The notes under the pieces: model-generated | Database searches by the model: none | What the model was told of the DNA's origin: nothing | What the model saw: the letters and a program-made list of their open reading frames with translations, nothing else | Translations under genes and position numbers: made by a program | In this document: positions 32,918 to 44,497 of the stretch, one piece after another | Layout of the letters: every line of letters begins with the position of its first letter | Position numbering within the stretch: the first letter of the stretch is position 1 | Source: Microbulbifer salipaludis | GTDB lineage: Bacteria; Pseudomonadota; Gammaproteobacteria; Pseudomonadales; Cellvibrionaceae | DNA: 64,000 nt | Assembly: GCF_017303155.1 (NCBI RefSeq) | Contig: NZ_JAEKJR010000002.1 | Coordinates: 1,426,001 to 1,490,000, forward strand | Reading direction: 5' to 3'

Positions 32918-35242
32918 TTGAAGGCTGATAGCGAAACCGAATCATCACCGGCCATTCCCGACTCCCTGATCGCGAGAATCGTCCGAGAGGGCGCTTTGAT
33001 CACGCTGCTGGCTGGCGCCTTGCTCGCTGGGATCAGCTTGCTGAGCTATAGCCCGAGTGATCCTGGCTGGTCACATACCGGCAGTGGTGGCGGTGTGGAC
33101 AATGCCATCGGGCCAACTGGTGCCTGGCTGGCGGACGTCGGCCTGTCTCTGCTTGGCTGGATGGCCTACCTGTTCCCGGTTTTGATTGGCTGGCGGGCAT
33201 ACCGGATTCTGCGGGACAAAAATGCCCGATTTCATGGCCCACTGTTTGCGCTGCGGGTCGGGGGGCTGCTGCTATTGCTGGTGGCCGGCGCTGCGATCGC
33301 AACCCTGTGCTTCAGTGAAGCGTCACCGCCGTTGCCATTCTCCAATGGTGGGATTGTCGGTGCGGCGATCTCCAGCTTTATGGAGAAAGGGCTGGGCTAC
33401 GTAGGTGCGACCATCCTGCTGCTGGCGATGTTTGCGATTGGCGTGACTGTATTTACCGGCATGTCCTGGCTCAAACTGTTTGAAGACATCGGCCGTAGTG
33501 TGCTGTTCGTATTCAGCTGGATTGGTACGCGCATGGCGCGGGCACGCAAGCAGCGGGAAGAGCAGCGGGTCGCCCGTGAAGCAGTGGTGGTACGCAAGGC
33601 AGCCATTGAAGAGGAAAAGCAGCGTACCGCCAAGCGCCAGCCGCCCCAGATTGCGCAAGCCGCGCCGCCGCCCAAACAGAGCCCGCGTGCAGTGAAAGAA
33701 AAACAGGGCGAACTGTTCAAGGGGCCGGTCACCGGTACCTTGCCAGCGCTCTCCCTGCTGGATGCGGCAGACACTAACAAGAAAGCGGGTTTCAGCCGCG
33801 AGGCGCTGGAGGCGCTGTCGCGCCTGCTGGAGCTGAAACTCAAGGATTTCGGTGTGGTAGCCGAAGTTGTGTCGGTGCTGCCAGGTCCTGTGGTCACCCG
33901 CTTTGAGATTCAGCCCGCGCCCGGGGTGAAAGTCAGCCGTATCACAAACCTGGCCAAGGACCTGGCGCGCTCGCTCGCGGTGATCAGCGTGCGCGTGGTG
34001 GAAGTCATTCCCGGCAAGTCGGTGGTGGGTATCGAGATACCCAATGAAAACCGCCAGATCGTGCGACTTTCCGAAGTGATCGGCGCCGAAGTGTACGACA
34101 GGGCCAACTCTGCGCTGACCCTGGCGCTGGGCCACGATATCTCCGGTCAGCCGGTGGTGGCGGATCTCGCCAAGATGCCGCACCTGTTGGTGGCCGGTAC
34201 CACTGGCTCCGGTAAGTCGGTGGGTATCAACGTGATGTTGTTGAGCCTGCTGTACAAGTCCACGCCGGACGAAGTGCGCCTGATCCTGGTGGACCCCAAA
34301 ATGCTCGAGCTCTCGGTGTATGAGGGCATTCCGCACCTGCTGACGCCGGTCATTACCGATATGAACGATGCGGCCAATGGCTTGCGCTGGTGTGTGGGAG
34401 AGATGGAGCGCCGCTACAAACTGATGGCCGCGATGGGTGTGCGGAACCTCGCCGGCTTCAACCGCAAGGTAAAAGAGGCCATTGCCGCGGGTGAGCCGCT
34501 GATCGATCCCACCTGGCAGCCAGACCCCATGTCCAGTGTGCCGGAGGCGGAGCAGACCGCGCCGCACCTGAAGCACTTGCCGGCCATCGTGGTGGTCATT
34601 GATGAATTTGCCGACATGATGATGATCGTCGGTAAAAAAGTGGAGCAGTTGATCGCGCGGATTGCTCAGAAGGCCCGCGCCGCCGGGATTCACTTGCTGC
34701 TGGCCACCCAGCGCCCATCTGTGGACGTGATTACCGGCCTGATCAAGGCCAACGTGCCCACGCGTATGGCGTTCCAGGTCTCGTCGAAAGTGGATTCCCG
34801 CACGATTCTCGATCAGGGCGGTGCCGAGCAGCTGCTTGGGCACGGCGATATGCTGTACCTGCCGCCGGGGACCGCGGTGCCTATCCGGGTACACGGGGCC
34901 TTTGTGGACGACCATGAGGTGCATCAGGTTGTGGCGGACTGGTGTCGTCGCGGTGAGCCCGAATACATCGACGGTATTGTCGACGACGCCAATAACAGTA
35001 TCCCGGTACCGGGCATGGCCACCGAGGGCGGCGAGGATGACCCGGAAACGGATGCGCTGTACGACGAGGCCGTTGCCTTTGTGACCAAGTCCCGTAAGGC
35101 GTCCATTTCATCTGTGCAACGACAGCTCCGCATCGGCTACAATCGCGCCGCGCGCATGATCGAGGCCATGGAGGCGGCGGGCGTTGTTTCGGCGCAGCAG
35201 GCCAATGGCAACCGGGAAGTGCTGGCGCCACCGCCGGCGTGA
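32918..35242 (+). CDS. ftsK: DNA translocase FtsK
   Basis: Septum-anchored DNA pump coordinating chromosome segregation with division. 774 residues. N-terminal membrane domain with about four transmembrane segments (to residue ~185), then a basic/proline-rich linker with [18 protein letters not shown], which is much shorter than in E. coli (1329 aa total). The motor domain has Walker [14 protein letters not shown] near residue 425 and Walker B region [12 protein letters not shown]. The C-terminal gamma winged helix ([19 protein letters not shown]) reads KOPS sequences. The start codon is TTG at 32918, with GAGG seven bases upstream; no in-frame ATG precedes the first membrane helix. Confidence 0.96.
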   Translation: MKADSETESSPAIPDSLIARIVREGALITLLAGALLAGISLLSYSPSDPGWSHTGSGGGVDNAIGPTGAWLADVGLSLLGWMAYLFPVLIGWRAYRILRDKNARFHGPLFALRVGGLLLLLVAGAAIATLCFSEASPPLPFSNGGIVGAAISSFMEKGLGYVGATILLLAMFAIGVTVFTGMSWLKLFEDIGRSVLFVFSWIGTRMARARKQREEQRVAREAVVVRKAAIEEEKQRTAKRQPPQIAQAAPPPKQSPRAVKEKQGELFKGPVTGTLPALSLLDAADTNKKAGFSREALEALSRLLELKLKDFGVVAEVVSVLPGPVVTRFEIQPAPGVKVSRITNLAKDLARSLAVISVRVVEVIPGKSVVGIEIPNENRQIVRLSEVIGAEVYDRANSALTLALGHDISGQPVVADLAKMPHLLVAGTTGSGKSVGINVMLLSLLYKSTPDEVRLILVDPKMLELSVYEGIPHLLTPVITDMNDAANGLRWCVGEMERRYKLMAAMGVRNLAGFNRKVKEAIAAGEPLIDPTWQPDPMSSVPEAEQTAPHLKHLPAIVVVIDEFADMMMIVGKKVEQLIARIAQKARAAGIHLLLATQRPSVDVITGLIKANVPTRMAFQVSSKVDSRTILDQGGAEQLLGHGDMLYLPPGTAVPIRVHGAFVDDHEVHQVVADWCRRGEPEYIDGIVDDANNSIPVPGMATEGGEDDPETDALYDEAVAFVTKSRKASISSVQRQLRIGYNRAARMIEAMEAAGVVSAQQANGNREVLAPPPA

Positions 35243-35346
35243 TCCATAGCAACAGTCGGCCAATTTGGGCCCGGTTCAGGCCGGGTTCACCTGTCGCCGA
35301 CTAGGCTTTAAGTACATTCCCCGGAATCGCAAACTGGAAGGCACAT

Positions 35347-35964
35347 ATGAAGCGCACACTGAGTATTTTTCTTCTCGCATTCGGGCTCGGCGCGGGCTCA
35401 GCTGGTGTCCAGGCGGATGCCAGTGACGAGCTGAGCCGACTGCTGCAGCCGCTGGGCGCCATCTCGGGCAACTTTCGCCAGACCCTGAAAGACCAGAAGG
35501 GAAAAACCCTGCAGAAAAGCAGCGGTAATTTTTCCGTACAGCGCCCGGGCAAACTGCGCTGGCAGACCGGGGAGCCGTTTCCCCAGTTACTGGTGACCAA
35601 CAACAAGAAGCTGTGGTTGTACGATCCGGATCTGGAGCAGGTCACCATTCGCCCGGTAGACAACCGCATGAAGGAAACCCCGGCGCTGCTGCTTGGTGGC
35701 AAGGTCGAGGATATTCGCGGTTCCTTCAGCGTTGAGAGCAAGAAGGGCGCTTATTACCTGACACCAAAACGCGCGTCTGCACCGTTCAAGTCCATGGTCA
35801 TCCGTTTCGACAAGCGCGGGCTACCGGCGGCCATGACCGTGCGCGATGGCATGGGGCAGACCACCGATATCCGCTTCAATGGGCTGCAGGCGAACCCGAA
35901 GTTGTCTTCGCGTATTTTCGACTTCAAGCCACCCAAAGGTACCGACGTTATTCGCGATGAGTGA
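35347..35964 (+). CDS. lolA: Outer-membrane lipoprotein carrier protein LolA
   Basis: Periplasmic chaperone moving lipoproteins from LolCDE to LolB. 205 residues, beginning with a typical Sec signal peptide (MKRTLSIFLLAFGLGAGSAG, cleavage after VQA). The mature part has the LolA pattern ISGNFRQTLKD, GNFSVQRPGKLRWQ and LWLYDPDLEQVTIRPV. The stop overlaps the rarA start by eight bases, as in many gammaproteobacteria. Confidence 0.95.
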   Translation: MKRTLSIFLLAFGLGAGSAGVQADASDELSRLLQPLGAISGNFRQTLKDQKGKTLQKSSGNFSVQRPGKLRWQTGEPFPQLLVTNNKKLWLYDPDLEQVTIRPVDNRMKETPALLLGGKVEDIRGSFSVESKKGAYYLTPKRASAPFKSMVIRFDKRGLPAAMTVRDGMGQTTDIRFNGLQANPKLSSRIFDFKPPKGTDVIRDE

Positions 35965-37321
35965 TCTGTTCCAGTCGCCCCCAAGGCATCAGCCACTGGC
36001 CGCGCGTATGCGGCCCCAGACTCTGGCCCACTATGTGGGCCAGACGCATTTATTGGGGCCGGGCAAGCCCCTGCGTGAAGCGGTGGAGCGCGGACAACTG
36101 CACTCGATGGTGCTGTGGGGGCCGCCGGGAGTCGGCAAAACCACCTTTGCGCGATTGCTGGCGGAAGAGTGCGACGTGCGCTTTGCGACCTTGTCGGCGG
36201 TGCTGGCCGGGGTCAAGGAAATTCGCCAGGCCGTGGCCGAAGCCGAGCAGCATGCGGCCCAGTTCGGCCGTGGCACCATCCTGTTCGTCGATGAGGTACA
36301 CCGCTTCAACAAAGCCCAGCAGGATGCTTTTCTGCCGTACGTGGAGGAGGGTACTGTCACCTTTGTAGGTGCCACCACGGAAAATCCGTCGTTTGAGCTC
36401 AACAACGCGCTGCTTTCCCGCTGTCGCGTGTATCTGCTACGCAGTCTTTCCCAGGCTGAGCTGCACGGCCTGTTGCGTCGCGCCTTGTCCGAGGACGAGG
36501 AGCTCAAGGCGCGCCGCATCCAATTGACCGACGCGGTGCTCGATAAAATTACCTTGAGTGCAGACGGTGACGCCCGCAGCGCGCTCAACCTGCTGGAAAT
36601 TGCCTGCGACCTGTCCCGGGAAGAAGATGGAAAGCAGGTGATCGACGAGGCGGTGCTGGCCGAGGTGCTCACCGCCGACGTGCGCCGTTTCGACAAGGGC
36701 GGCGACTATTTTTACGACCAGATTTCGGCACTGCACAAAGCCGTACGGGGATCGGACCCGGATGCCGCCCTCTACTGGTTCGCGCGTATGATCGACGGTG
36801 GCTGTGACCCGTTATATGTGGCCCGGCGTGTGGTGCGCATGGCCAGTGAAGACATCGGCAACGCGGACCCTCGGGCTTTGCAAATCGCACTGAATGCCTG
36901 GGATGTACAGGAGCGGCTTGGCAGCCCGGAAGGAGAGCTGGCGATTGCGCAGGCGGTGGCGTATCTCGCCGTTGCGGCCAAGAGCAACGCGGTGTACAGC
37001 GCGTACAAGCGTGTGCTGGCGGATATCCGCCGCGAGCCCAGTTATGAGGTGCCGACGCATCTGCGCAATGCGCCCACCAAATTAGCGAAAGAAATGGCGC
37101 ATGGTGCCGACTATCGCTATGCCCACGATGAGCCTGACGGCTTTGCGGCGGGTGAGAATTACTTTCCCGAGGCCATTGCCAACCGCCGCTATTACTATCC
37201 GGTAACCCGCGGTCTTGAGCTGAAGATCCACGAGAAGCTGGAGCGCTTGCGTGCGCTCAATCAGGCCAGTGACGTTCAGCGCTACACGACCAGCCAACAC
37301 GCCGCCCCCGAAAAACGCTAG
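35957..37321 (+). CDS. rarA: Replication-associated recombination protein A (RarA/MgsA)
   Basis: AAA+ ATPase of the clamp-loader group acting at stalled replication forks. 454 residues from the ATG at 35957, chosen because it overlaps the lolA stop and restores the family N-terminus (MSDLFQSPPRHQPLAARMRP). Walker A GPPGVGKT at residues 55-62; Walker B/DExH as FVDEVHRF at about 110-117; sensor segment GATTENPSFELN. The C-terminal domain ends with NRRYYYPVTRG. Lies between lolA and crcB/serS. Confidence 0.96.
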   Translation: MSDLFQSPPRHQPLAARMRPQTLAHYVGQTHLLGPGKPLREAVERGQLHSMVLWGPPGVGKTTFARLLAEECDVRFATLSAVLAGVKEIRQAVAEAEQHAAQFGRGTILFVDEVHRFNKAQQDAFLPYVEEGTVTFVGATTENPSFELNNALLSRCRVYLLRSLSQAELHGLLRRALSEDEELKARRIQLTDAVLDKITLSADGDARSALNLLEIACDLSREEDGKQVIDEAVLAEVLTADVRRFDKGGDYFYDQISALHKAVRGSDPDAALYWFARMIDGGCDPLYVARRVVRMASEDIGNADPRALQIALNAWDVQERLGSPEGELAIAQAVAYLAVAAKSNAVYSAYKRVLADIRREPSYEVPTHLRNAPTKLAKEMAHGADYRYAHDEPDGFAAGENYFPEAIANRRYYYPVTRGLELKIHEKLERLRALNQASDVQRYTTSQHAAPEKR

Positions 37322-37362
37322 AATCCCCCGCAGTTCATAGTCAGACTTTTCTGGGAGCTCCC

Positions 37363-37737
37363 ATGCAATGGATAGCGATAGCAATTGGCGGTGCCATTGG
37401 CGCCATCCTGCGGCATCTGGTCGGGGTCTGGGCCTATCCGGTGTTTGAGAACCGAATCCCCCTGGGTACCTTTATCGTCAATGTGGTGGGCTCCCTGCTC
37501 ATCGGTTTCGCCTATGTGCTGATTGTCGAGCGGGGCTTGCTGGGGCACGAATGGCGACTGATGATCATGACCGGGTTGTTTGGCGCTCTCACCACCTTCT
37601 CTACTTTTTCGCTGGAAACCGTGCTGTTGTGGCACAATGGCCAGCCTTTGACGGCGCTGGCCTATGTGGTTGCCAGCCTCCTGGTCTGTCTGGCTGCTAC
37701 CGCAGCCGCCATCAGCCTGGGAATGAAATATCTGTAA
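37363..37737 (+). CDS. crcB: Fluoride ion channel/exporter CrcB (Fluc)
   Basis: Dual-topology fluoride channel of the inner membrane. 124 residues with four hydrophobic segments. Signature residues are visible in GGAIGAILRHL, the polar-track Asn in GTFIVNVVGSLLIGF, and GLFGALTTFSTFSLE, which contains the conserved phenylalanines of the pore. Inserted between rarA and serS. No fluoride riboswitch was recognised in the 41-base gap upstream. Confidence 0.95.
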   Translation: MQWIAIAIGGAIGAILRHLVGVWAYPVFENRIPLGTFIVNVVGSLLIGFAYVLIVERGLLGHEWRLMIMTGLFGALTTFSTFSLETVLLWHNGQPLTALAYVVASLLVCLAATAAAISLGMKYL

Positions 37738-37749
37738 CGCGGTAATTGA

Positions 37750-39033
<1,284 letters not shown>

Positions 39034-39051
39034 GCAGTATGGAACAAGAAC

Positions 39052-40431
39052 TTGCGTTACCTGCCTCTCGCGTTTGATTTAAGAAATCGCCCCTGCCTGA
39101 TTGTCGGGGGCGGTACCATCGCCACGCGCAAAGCGCGGCTACTGAGCAAAGCGGAGGCACGGCTGCTTGTTGTGGCTCCGGACATCACCGATGAGCTGCG
39201 CCAGCTTGTGATGGGGAGCGGCGGTGAATATATCGTCGGCACTTATCGCAAGGAGCTTCTCGATCGAGCAGAAATCGTCGTTGCCGCAACGGCCGACGAG
39301 AACGTCAATGCGCAGGTATCCAAGGATGCCCGCGCGCGCCGTTTGCCGGTCAATGTCGTGGACTCGCCTGCGCTCTGTACCTTCACCTTTCCCTCCATCG
39401 TCGAGCGCGGTCCGCTCTCGGTCGGTATTTCCAGTGGCGGCTCCGCCCCGGTGCTTACCCGTATGCTGCGCGCGCAAATCGAGACATTGTTGTCGCCGGG
39501 TCTGGGCCTTATTGCCGAGCTTGCCGGCCGCATGCGCGACAAAGTGAAAGCAGCATTGCCGGAAGCCCAGCGCAAGGATTTCTGGCACTGGGTTTTTAAC
39601 GGCCCGATCGTCGGCGAGATTGAGCGCGGACACAAAAACGAAGCGGAACGGCTGTTGTTGGATGAGCTGCAGCGTTGGGAGCACAGGCCTGCACCGAGCG
39701 GTGAAGTGTATCTGGTGGGCGGTGGCCCGGGAGACCCGGACCTGCTCACATTTCGCGCCCTGCGCCTGATGCAGCAAGCGGACGTGGTGTTGTATGACAG
39801 GCTGGTTTCCACGGATGTTCTAGAGCTGGTGCGCCGGGACGCCGAGCGCATTTACGTGGGCAAGATGAAGCAGTTCCACTCTGTGCCCCAGGACGACATC
39901 AACCAGCTACTGGTGGACCTGGCGAAGGAAGGAAAAAAAGTCCTGCGCCTGAAGGGCGGTGACCCGTTTATGTTTGGGCGCGGTGGTGAGGAGATCGACA
40001 AGCTGGCAGAGGCGGGCATCCCGTTCCAGGTTGTGCCCGGTATCACGGCGGCCATTGGCTGTTCGGCGTATTCCGGTATACCGCTTACCCATCGCGACCA
40101 CGCCCAGTCGGTGCGTTTTATCACTGGCCATCTGAAGCAGGGTGAGCTGGTGCTGCCCTGGCAAGAGTTGATCGTCAAAAGCCAGACCCTGGTGTTTTAT
40201 ATGGGCCTGACGGGCCTGCCCACCATTTCCGAAAAACTGATTGCCCATGGTATGGACGCCGACACGCCCGCCGCATTGGTGGAGAAGGGCACCACACGGG
40301 ATCAGCGGGTGATTGTTGGCACCCTCGGCACCTTGCCGGCGCTGGCGGAGACCCACAAAGTAGAAGCTCCCGCCCTTACCATCATTGGTGGTGTTGTGAA
40401 GCTGCGCGAAAGCCTGGGCTGGTACCAGTAG
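39052..40431 (+). CDS. cysG: Siroheme synthase CysG (trifunctional)
   Basis: Converts uroporphyrinogen III to siroheme by SAM-dependent methylation, NAD-dependent dehydrogenation and ferrochelation. 459 residues (E. coli 457). N-terminal CysG-B half has the NAD site [16 protein letters not shown] and the [16 protein letters not shown] segment. The C-terminal methyltransferase half begins with [20 protein letters not shown] and contains [13 protein letters not shown]. The start codon is TTG at 39052; the nearby ATG at 39039 is out of frame. Placed 18 bases after serS. Siroheme and cobalamin share the precorrin-2 intermediate, but no early cobalamin gene is nearby. Confidence 0.96.
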   Translation: MRYLPLAFDLRNRPCLIVGGGTIATRKARLLSKAEARLLVVAPDITDELRQLVMGSGGEYIVGTYRKELLDRAEIVVAATADENVNAQVSKDARARRLPVNVVDSPALCTFTFPSIVERGPLSVGISSGGSAPVLTRMLRAQIETLLSPGLGLIAELAGRMRDKVKAALPEAQRKDFWHWVFNGPIVGEIERGHKNEAERLLLDELQRWEHRPAPSGEVYLVGGGPGDPDLLTFRALRLMQQADVVLYDRLVSTDVLELVRRDAERIYVGKMKQFHSVPQDDINQLLVDLAKEGKKVLRLKGGDPFMFGRGGEEIDKLAEAGIPFQVVPGITAAIGCSAYSGIPLTHRDHAQSVRFITGHLKQGELVLPWQELIVKSQTLVFYMGLTGLPTISEKLIAHGMDADTPAALVEKGTTRDQRVIVGTLGTLPALAETHKVEAPALTIIGGVVKLRESLGWYQ

Positions 40432-40529
40432 CTCGAGTACATACTGCAGAAATAACCTTCGGCATCCCGGACCCCTCGACTGGCAAACCCCTATCTATAC
40501 TGAACAAGGTGTTTGCCAGTGGTGGTTCT

Positions 40530-40793
40530 ATGTTGTGGATGTTGCTTCGTTTTTATTGCACTCTTCTGGTGCGCAGTTTTCTGCCCCGGGAAAGCGAAAT
40601 CCTGTTGCCGGATGAAAACGACAGTCATCTGCGCCGTTATACACGTAGTTATCGCGTCAAGCGCAACTGGGTCAAAAACCTCTGGATTGGCGCGTCGCTG
40701 CTGATGATCTGTTTTCCGCTGCTGCCTTTTGTGCTTGGGCTGGGGCTGCTCACTTCTTTCCTTTCTTTCGCCATCCTCGACGAAACCGCCTGA
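40530..40793 (+). CDS. Small predicted membrane protein of unknown function
   Basis: 87 residues from the ATG at 40530 (a GTG at 40509 gives seven more). Two hydrophobic segments, at the N-terminus (MLWMLLRFYCTLLV) and the C-terminus (IGASLLMICFPLLPFVLGLG), flank a polar, charged middle with RYTRSYRVKRNW. Looks like a hairpin inner-membrane protein. No family recognised. Coding-like codon use and isolation from neighbours support it being real, but modestly. Confidence 0.55.
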   Translation: MLWMLLRFYCTLLVRSFLPRESEILLPDENDSHLRRYTRSYRVKRNWVKNLWIGASLLMICFPLLPFVLGLGLLTSFLSFAILDETA

Positions 40794-40876
40794 GCGACCA
40801 TGGTGCATTCGCTGCAAAGCGAGTACCGCGGGGGGTATCCATTCGTGTGCCAGCGCGGTGCACAAATCCGGGGCAC

Positions 40877-40900
40877 AAAAAAGGGTGACCGCGGTCACCC
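40877..40900 (-). terminator. Rho-independent terminator downstream of azoR
   Basis: GGGTGACC / GGTCACCC stem (8 bp, tight centre) preceded by six As on the forward strand, i.e. a U-tract on the reverse transcript, 36 bases beyond the azoR stop. Confidence 0.8.
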
Positions 40901-40935
40901 AAAGCTTACAGGTTTAAACGTCGTAACCGCTGGCA

Positions 40936-41541
40936 TCATGCGAGCTGGGCAAGTTGTTCCCGCGCTGTATTCAGTGCTGCATCCCTGGACTGGTCGCCCA
41001 TCGCCAAACCTTCCGCGTGGATAAACTCCACCTCTTCAATACCGATAAACCCAAGGAACTGGCGGATGAAGCGGGTTTGCGCATGGTCCTCACCGTACAA
41101 GCCACCGCGGGTGATGATGACAGTCGCTCGCTTGCCGGTGAGCAAACCCTGCGGGCCATTTTCTGTGTATCGGAATGTCACTCCAGCCCGGGCAATATGA
41201 TCAAAATAGGTGTGGAGGCTGGAAGGTACGCTGAAGTTGTACATCGGAATACCGAGTACCAGTGTGTCAGCGGCCTTGATCTCCTCGATCAGGTTGTCTG
41301 AAAAATCGACCACGGCTTGCTGCTCGGGGGTGCGTTCTGCGGGGTCGCTGGTAAACGCCTGGAAACGTGCGAGATCCAGGTGGGGAACCGGGTTCGCCGC
41401 GAGGTCACGGGTGACAACCTCACCGCCCGGATTGGCGGTGAGCCAACGATCGGCAAACTGATTGATCAGCTGGGTGGATTGACCATCGTTCTGAAACAGG
41501 CTGGTCTGAATTTTGAGAAGTTTTCTGGTGGTATTGGTCAT
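40936..41541 (-). CDS. azoR: FMN-dependent NADH-azoreductase / flavodoxin-fold quinone reductase
   Basis: 201 residues of the AzoR family (E. coli AzoR 201). These are FMN-binding, NADH-dependent two-electron reductases of quinones and azo compounds. Visible: the phosphate-binding segment QTSLFQNDGQSTQLINQF, the VLGIPMYNFSVPSSLHTYFDHIA block (core PMYNFSVPSSL), and the ITRGGLYG loop. Flanked on both sides by terminators, so monocistronic. The upstream 266-base gap holds its promoter. Confidence 0.92.
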   Translation of the reverse strand: MTNTTRKLLKIQTSLFQNDGQSTQLINQFADRWLTANPGGEVVTRDLAANPVPHLDLARFQAFTSDPAERTPEQQAVVDFSDNLIEEIKAADTLVLGIPMYNFSVPSSLHTYFDHIARAGVTFRYTENGPQGLLTGKRATVIITRGGLYGEDHAQTRFIRQFLGFIGIEEVEFIHAEGLAMGDQSRDAALNTAREQLAQLA

Positions 41542-41750
41542 CTGTGAGTCTCCAATGAGCGGCTGTTAACCTGATGTGCCCATTGAAGCATTGATGAATT
41601 AGACAGAAAATTATAAAAAAACGCTCAAACCTATCTATAAAACCGAAATTTTGTATGCCGAGGCGGTAGATTCATGATTCGAGCGTCCATTGCTACTGCC
41701 CTGGGCACCGCGCCATCTGCAACCGCACAAGCAAACAGGAAGTCGGTATA

Positions 41751-41779
41751 AAAAAACGCGCTCTATGAGCGCGTTTTTC
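41751..41779 (-). terminator. Rho-independent terminator downstream of the penicillin-acylase gene
   Basis: AACGCGCTC / GAGCGCGTT 9-bp stem with a TAT loop and flanking A/T runs, 29 bases beyond the stop of the acylase gene. Confidence 0.9.
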
Positions 41780-41807
41780 AGTTCCTGCTTGATTGGCAAG
41801 TTCCGGC

Positions 41808-44165
41808 TTAACGCAAGGTCAGCGTGTAACTGGTTGCCTGCTTTTTAAGCGGCGAGGGATTTCCCTCCACCCAGTCTCTGTGGCCATTGCCGAAAAAAGG
41901 CGACAACGGGTGGGCGCTCTGTCCCGTCGCCATATGAAAAATCCCGAACTCTTCCCGACCGGGCGCCACCACCATACGCTGGGAAGCCCCATTGGTGGAC
42001 GACTGGAAGCGGGGCATATGGGAATCCCCGGGCAGGGGGTCCGCCGGCATGGCGGTAAACCAGTTCACGGCGGCGACCGCGCGGCCAAGCGGGTGCTGGA
42101 TTTTTGCAGCATTTTGTACGCCCCATGTCTGTTGCGAACGGGGCAGGCCGTCTTCCGCCATGTCCTTCAGCACCTTATCCAAGGCGGCAAGCTTGAGGGC
42201 ATTCCAGGATTCGAATTCTGGATTGAGGAGGTGTGCTGGCTCGTTGGCCAGCATTTCCCAGGCCGGGTACTCGATCTGGCGATTTACCCGGCCGAACTTG
42301 AAGTCCGGGTGCTGGCGCTGCATGTAGGTCAGTACCGGCGCAACTGTGAGGTCGATAAAGCGCAGGCGGAAATTGCGCACGATGCGGTAGCCAACGGAAT
42401 CGGCGCTGGCATGCCCACCCCAGTTGACCACCTGATCGCGGACGTCGTCATAGCCCTGGGTATTGGCGAGTAATTCTTGCAGCTGTGCCTGCCAGCGCTC
42501 GAGGAATATGGCGCGGTCGTCGAGCTGCAGGTCCAGCAGATCCTGCTCATTAAAGCGCTGGCGTGCAAACAGCGCATCGCGGATTTGTTGCTGGCGGGCA
42601 CCGAGTGCGTAGCCGCCATCGCCCATTACACGCAGGAACTCTCCGTCCATGGTGCGCGAGTTGGCGGTCCAGATACGGTGGGAAGGAGGGTTGTAGATGC
42701 TGGGGTGTTGCTCGAGAGGCAGGTAGCCGTCCCAGTAGGCGGTGCCATCCGCCCAGCTGACCGAGCGGCTGCCATCGAGCCCCACGCGGCGGGGGATGGG
42801 GCCCGCTACCGTCCAGCCAATATTGCCCTCACTGTCACCCAGTACAAAATTCTGGTGGGGAATACCGAATTTCGGGGCCAGATCCATCGCCGCGCGCGTA
42901 TTGGCCGTAGTTTCCAGCTTGATGATATTGAGGTTGGCGCCGCGCACATCGTGGGCGACCCAGCGGTAGGCGAGGGGGGTGCCTGCGTGGTTTTCACCGA
43001 TCACGGGCCCCCAAATCGTCTTGCGCACCTCGAGTATTTCCGCAGGCTGTCCGCTGATCGCAATCTCTTCGCGCTCCACCTCAAATGCCATCCAGCCATC
43101 GGGCGTACGATATTGTTCGCCGCTGTCGGACACCTCCAGAGGAATCAGGTCTCCCCAGTCTGCGGTGGTGTTGGTAAAGCCCCAGGCCAGCTTGCCATTG
43201 CTGCCGGCGACAATGATCGGCCCACCGGGTAATGTGGCGCCGCGCATCTCAAAGTCTGTGCCGGGGACGTTCCAGCCGGCTCGAAACCAGATGTTGGGCA
43301 CGGTGATTGCCAGGTGCATATCGTCCGCCACGATCGCCGCGCCGTGTTCGGTCAGGGCGCCCCCGACCACCCAGTTGTTGCTGCCGAAGATCATGTCTTC
43401 GCTTTCCATCTTGCCGTAAGCCAGTGGCTCCTGAGAATCCACCAGCGCCGCAATATCGGTTTGTGGCAGCGACAACGGCCCACGGGCATCACCCATCAGC
43501 GGCGCATCCCACATGCCTCCTTTTGGCACAAAGAACTGATACAGGTCCCCGGGCAGCAATTCCGCCAGTGCGTTGTCTCTGGCTTCAAATTCGCCGGTGT
43601 CACTCTGCAGCGTGAGGTACATGCTGAAGATGGTGAGCAGGCTGTCTGCTGGCTCCCAGGGGCGCGGGGTCTGGCGGAGGAGGGTGTACTCCCAGGGGGC
43701 GCTGCCCAGTTGTGACAGGCCAAAGTTCACCCCATCCGTATAGCGCTCCACCACCTGTCGGTGCGGCTCTGGCATCGCCGCAATATTGCGTTCGGCACGT
43801 GCGCGGAACTGGTGGCGGCGCACGCGGCGGTCGTGGGGCAGGGCCGCAGCCCCAACCAGTGCGGCAAGCTCGCCGGCCGAGTTGCGGCGCAACAGGTCCA
43901 TCTGGAAGAAGCGCTCCTGAGCATGCAGGAAGCCGAGGGCAAACGCGGAGTCGGTACGGGATTCGGCGTGAATAAAGGCAATCCCCTGGGCATCGCGCTC
44001 GATCGTCACCGGTCGTTCGAGTTGACCGGTGGTGAGCTCACCGCTCAACACGGGCAGGCTCTGGCGCAACCAGACCCAGGTGGCCAGTGCCACTAGTGAT
44101 AAGAGGACAATCACGGCACTGAAGCCGTACAAGGTGCGTTTTGCCCAGGGCGTGCTGTTCATCAT
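41808..44165 (-). CDS. Penicillin acylase family N-terminal-nucleophile hydrolase
   Basis: 785-residue Ntn amidase precursor. N-terminal hydrophobic segment (residues ~12-31, GFSAVIVLLSLVALATWVWL) is a signal or membrane anchor, so it acts in the periplasm. The alpha-chain region has RDAQGIAFIHAES and GFLHAQERFFQMDLLRR, hallmarks of the family. Autocatalytic cleavage would expose Ser262 in FGSNNWVVGG, the nucleophile of the beta chain. The beta-chain LPGGPIIVAGSNGKLAWG and LGDSEGNIGW match family loops. Substrates in this family include penicillins, N-acyl-homoserine lactones and other N-acyl amides; not predictable here. Divergent from a TonB receptor. Confidence 0.92.
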   Translation of the reverse strand: MMNSTPWAKRTLYGFSAVIVLLSLVALATWVWLRQSLPVLSGELTTGQLERPVTIERDAQGIAFIHAESRTDSAFALGFLHAQERFFQMDLLRRNSAGELAALVGAAALPHDRRVRRHQFRARAERNIAAMPEPHRQVVERYTDGVNFGLSQLGSAPWEYTLLRQTPRPWEPADSLLTIFSMYLTLQSDTGEFEARDNALAELLPGDLYQFFVPKGGMWDAPLMGDARGPLSLPQTDIAALVDSQEPLAYGKMESEDMIFGSNNWVVGGALTEHGAAIVADDMHLAITVPNIWFRAGWNVPGTDFEMRGATLPGGPIIVAGSNGKLAWGFTNTTADWGDLIPLEVSDSGEQYRTPDGWMAFEVEREEIAISGQPAEILEVRKTIWGPVIGENHAGTPLAYRWVAHDVRGANLNIIKLETTANTRAAMDLAPKFGIPHQNFVLGDSEGNIGWTVAGPIPRRVGLDGSRSVSWADGTAYWDGYLPLEQHPSIYNPPSHRIWTANSRTMDGEFLRVMGDGGYALGARQQQIRDALFARQRFNEQDLLDLQLDDRAIFLERWQAQLQELLANTQGYDDVRDQVVNWGGHASADSVGYRIVRNFRLRFIDLTVAPVLTYMQRQHPDFKFGRVNRQIEYPAWEMLANEPAHLLNPEFESWNALKLAALDKVLKDMAEDGLPRSQQTWGVQNAAKIQHPLGRAVAAVNWFTAMPADPLPGDSHMPRFQSSTNGASQRMVVAPGREEFGIFHMATGQSAHPLSPFFGNGHRDWVEGNPSPLKKQATSYTLTLR

Positions 44166-44497
44166 CGAGCCACTCTCAACTGCAAAGGGAGGTTGTTATT
44201 AAGGGACGCGTCGCCCGCATTGGCCGACCGCTGCAAGCGGCCAGTGTACCAGTCTGACGGGGCTTCAAATGGTTACCGAAGGACTTTATCTGGTCACAAA
44301 GCACTACCTAAGGATGATCATCGTGCCATTTTGGCGCACCACTTCACATTAGCGGCCCCCGAAACTGACCGGTCACAATAAAAAGGTCACAACAAGCTTT
44401 TCTTGGGCCAAGCGTCCCCGTAAGATGGCCGAACTTGACTATGAATAACGATTCTTTTCCATCACGCTTTTCATATAACTAAAAACGCGAGGACGCG
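44166..44497. promoter_or_regulatory. divergent control region with three GGTCACAA repeats
   Basis: 332 bases between the acylase and the TonB-receptor genes. GGTCACAA occurs three times in the same orientation (44292, 44371, 44385); the last two are 14 bases apart. The middle copy is part of a 10-bp palindrome, TGACCGGTCA (44366-44375). The rest shows no gene. These repeats could be operator half-sites governing the divergent pair; no regulator gene lies beside them. Confidence 0.4.

Noticed and set aside
33323..34924. 533-codon reverse frame inside ftsK
   Set aside because: Histidine/glutamine-rich antisense shadow of FtsK.
37322..37362. possible fluoride riboswitch upstream of crcB
   Set aside because: The gap is only 41 bases and lacks the conserved fluoride aptamer blocks.
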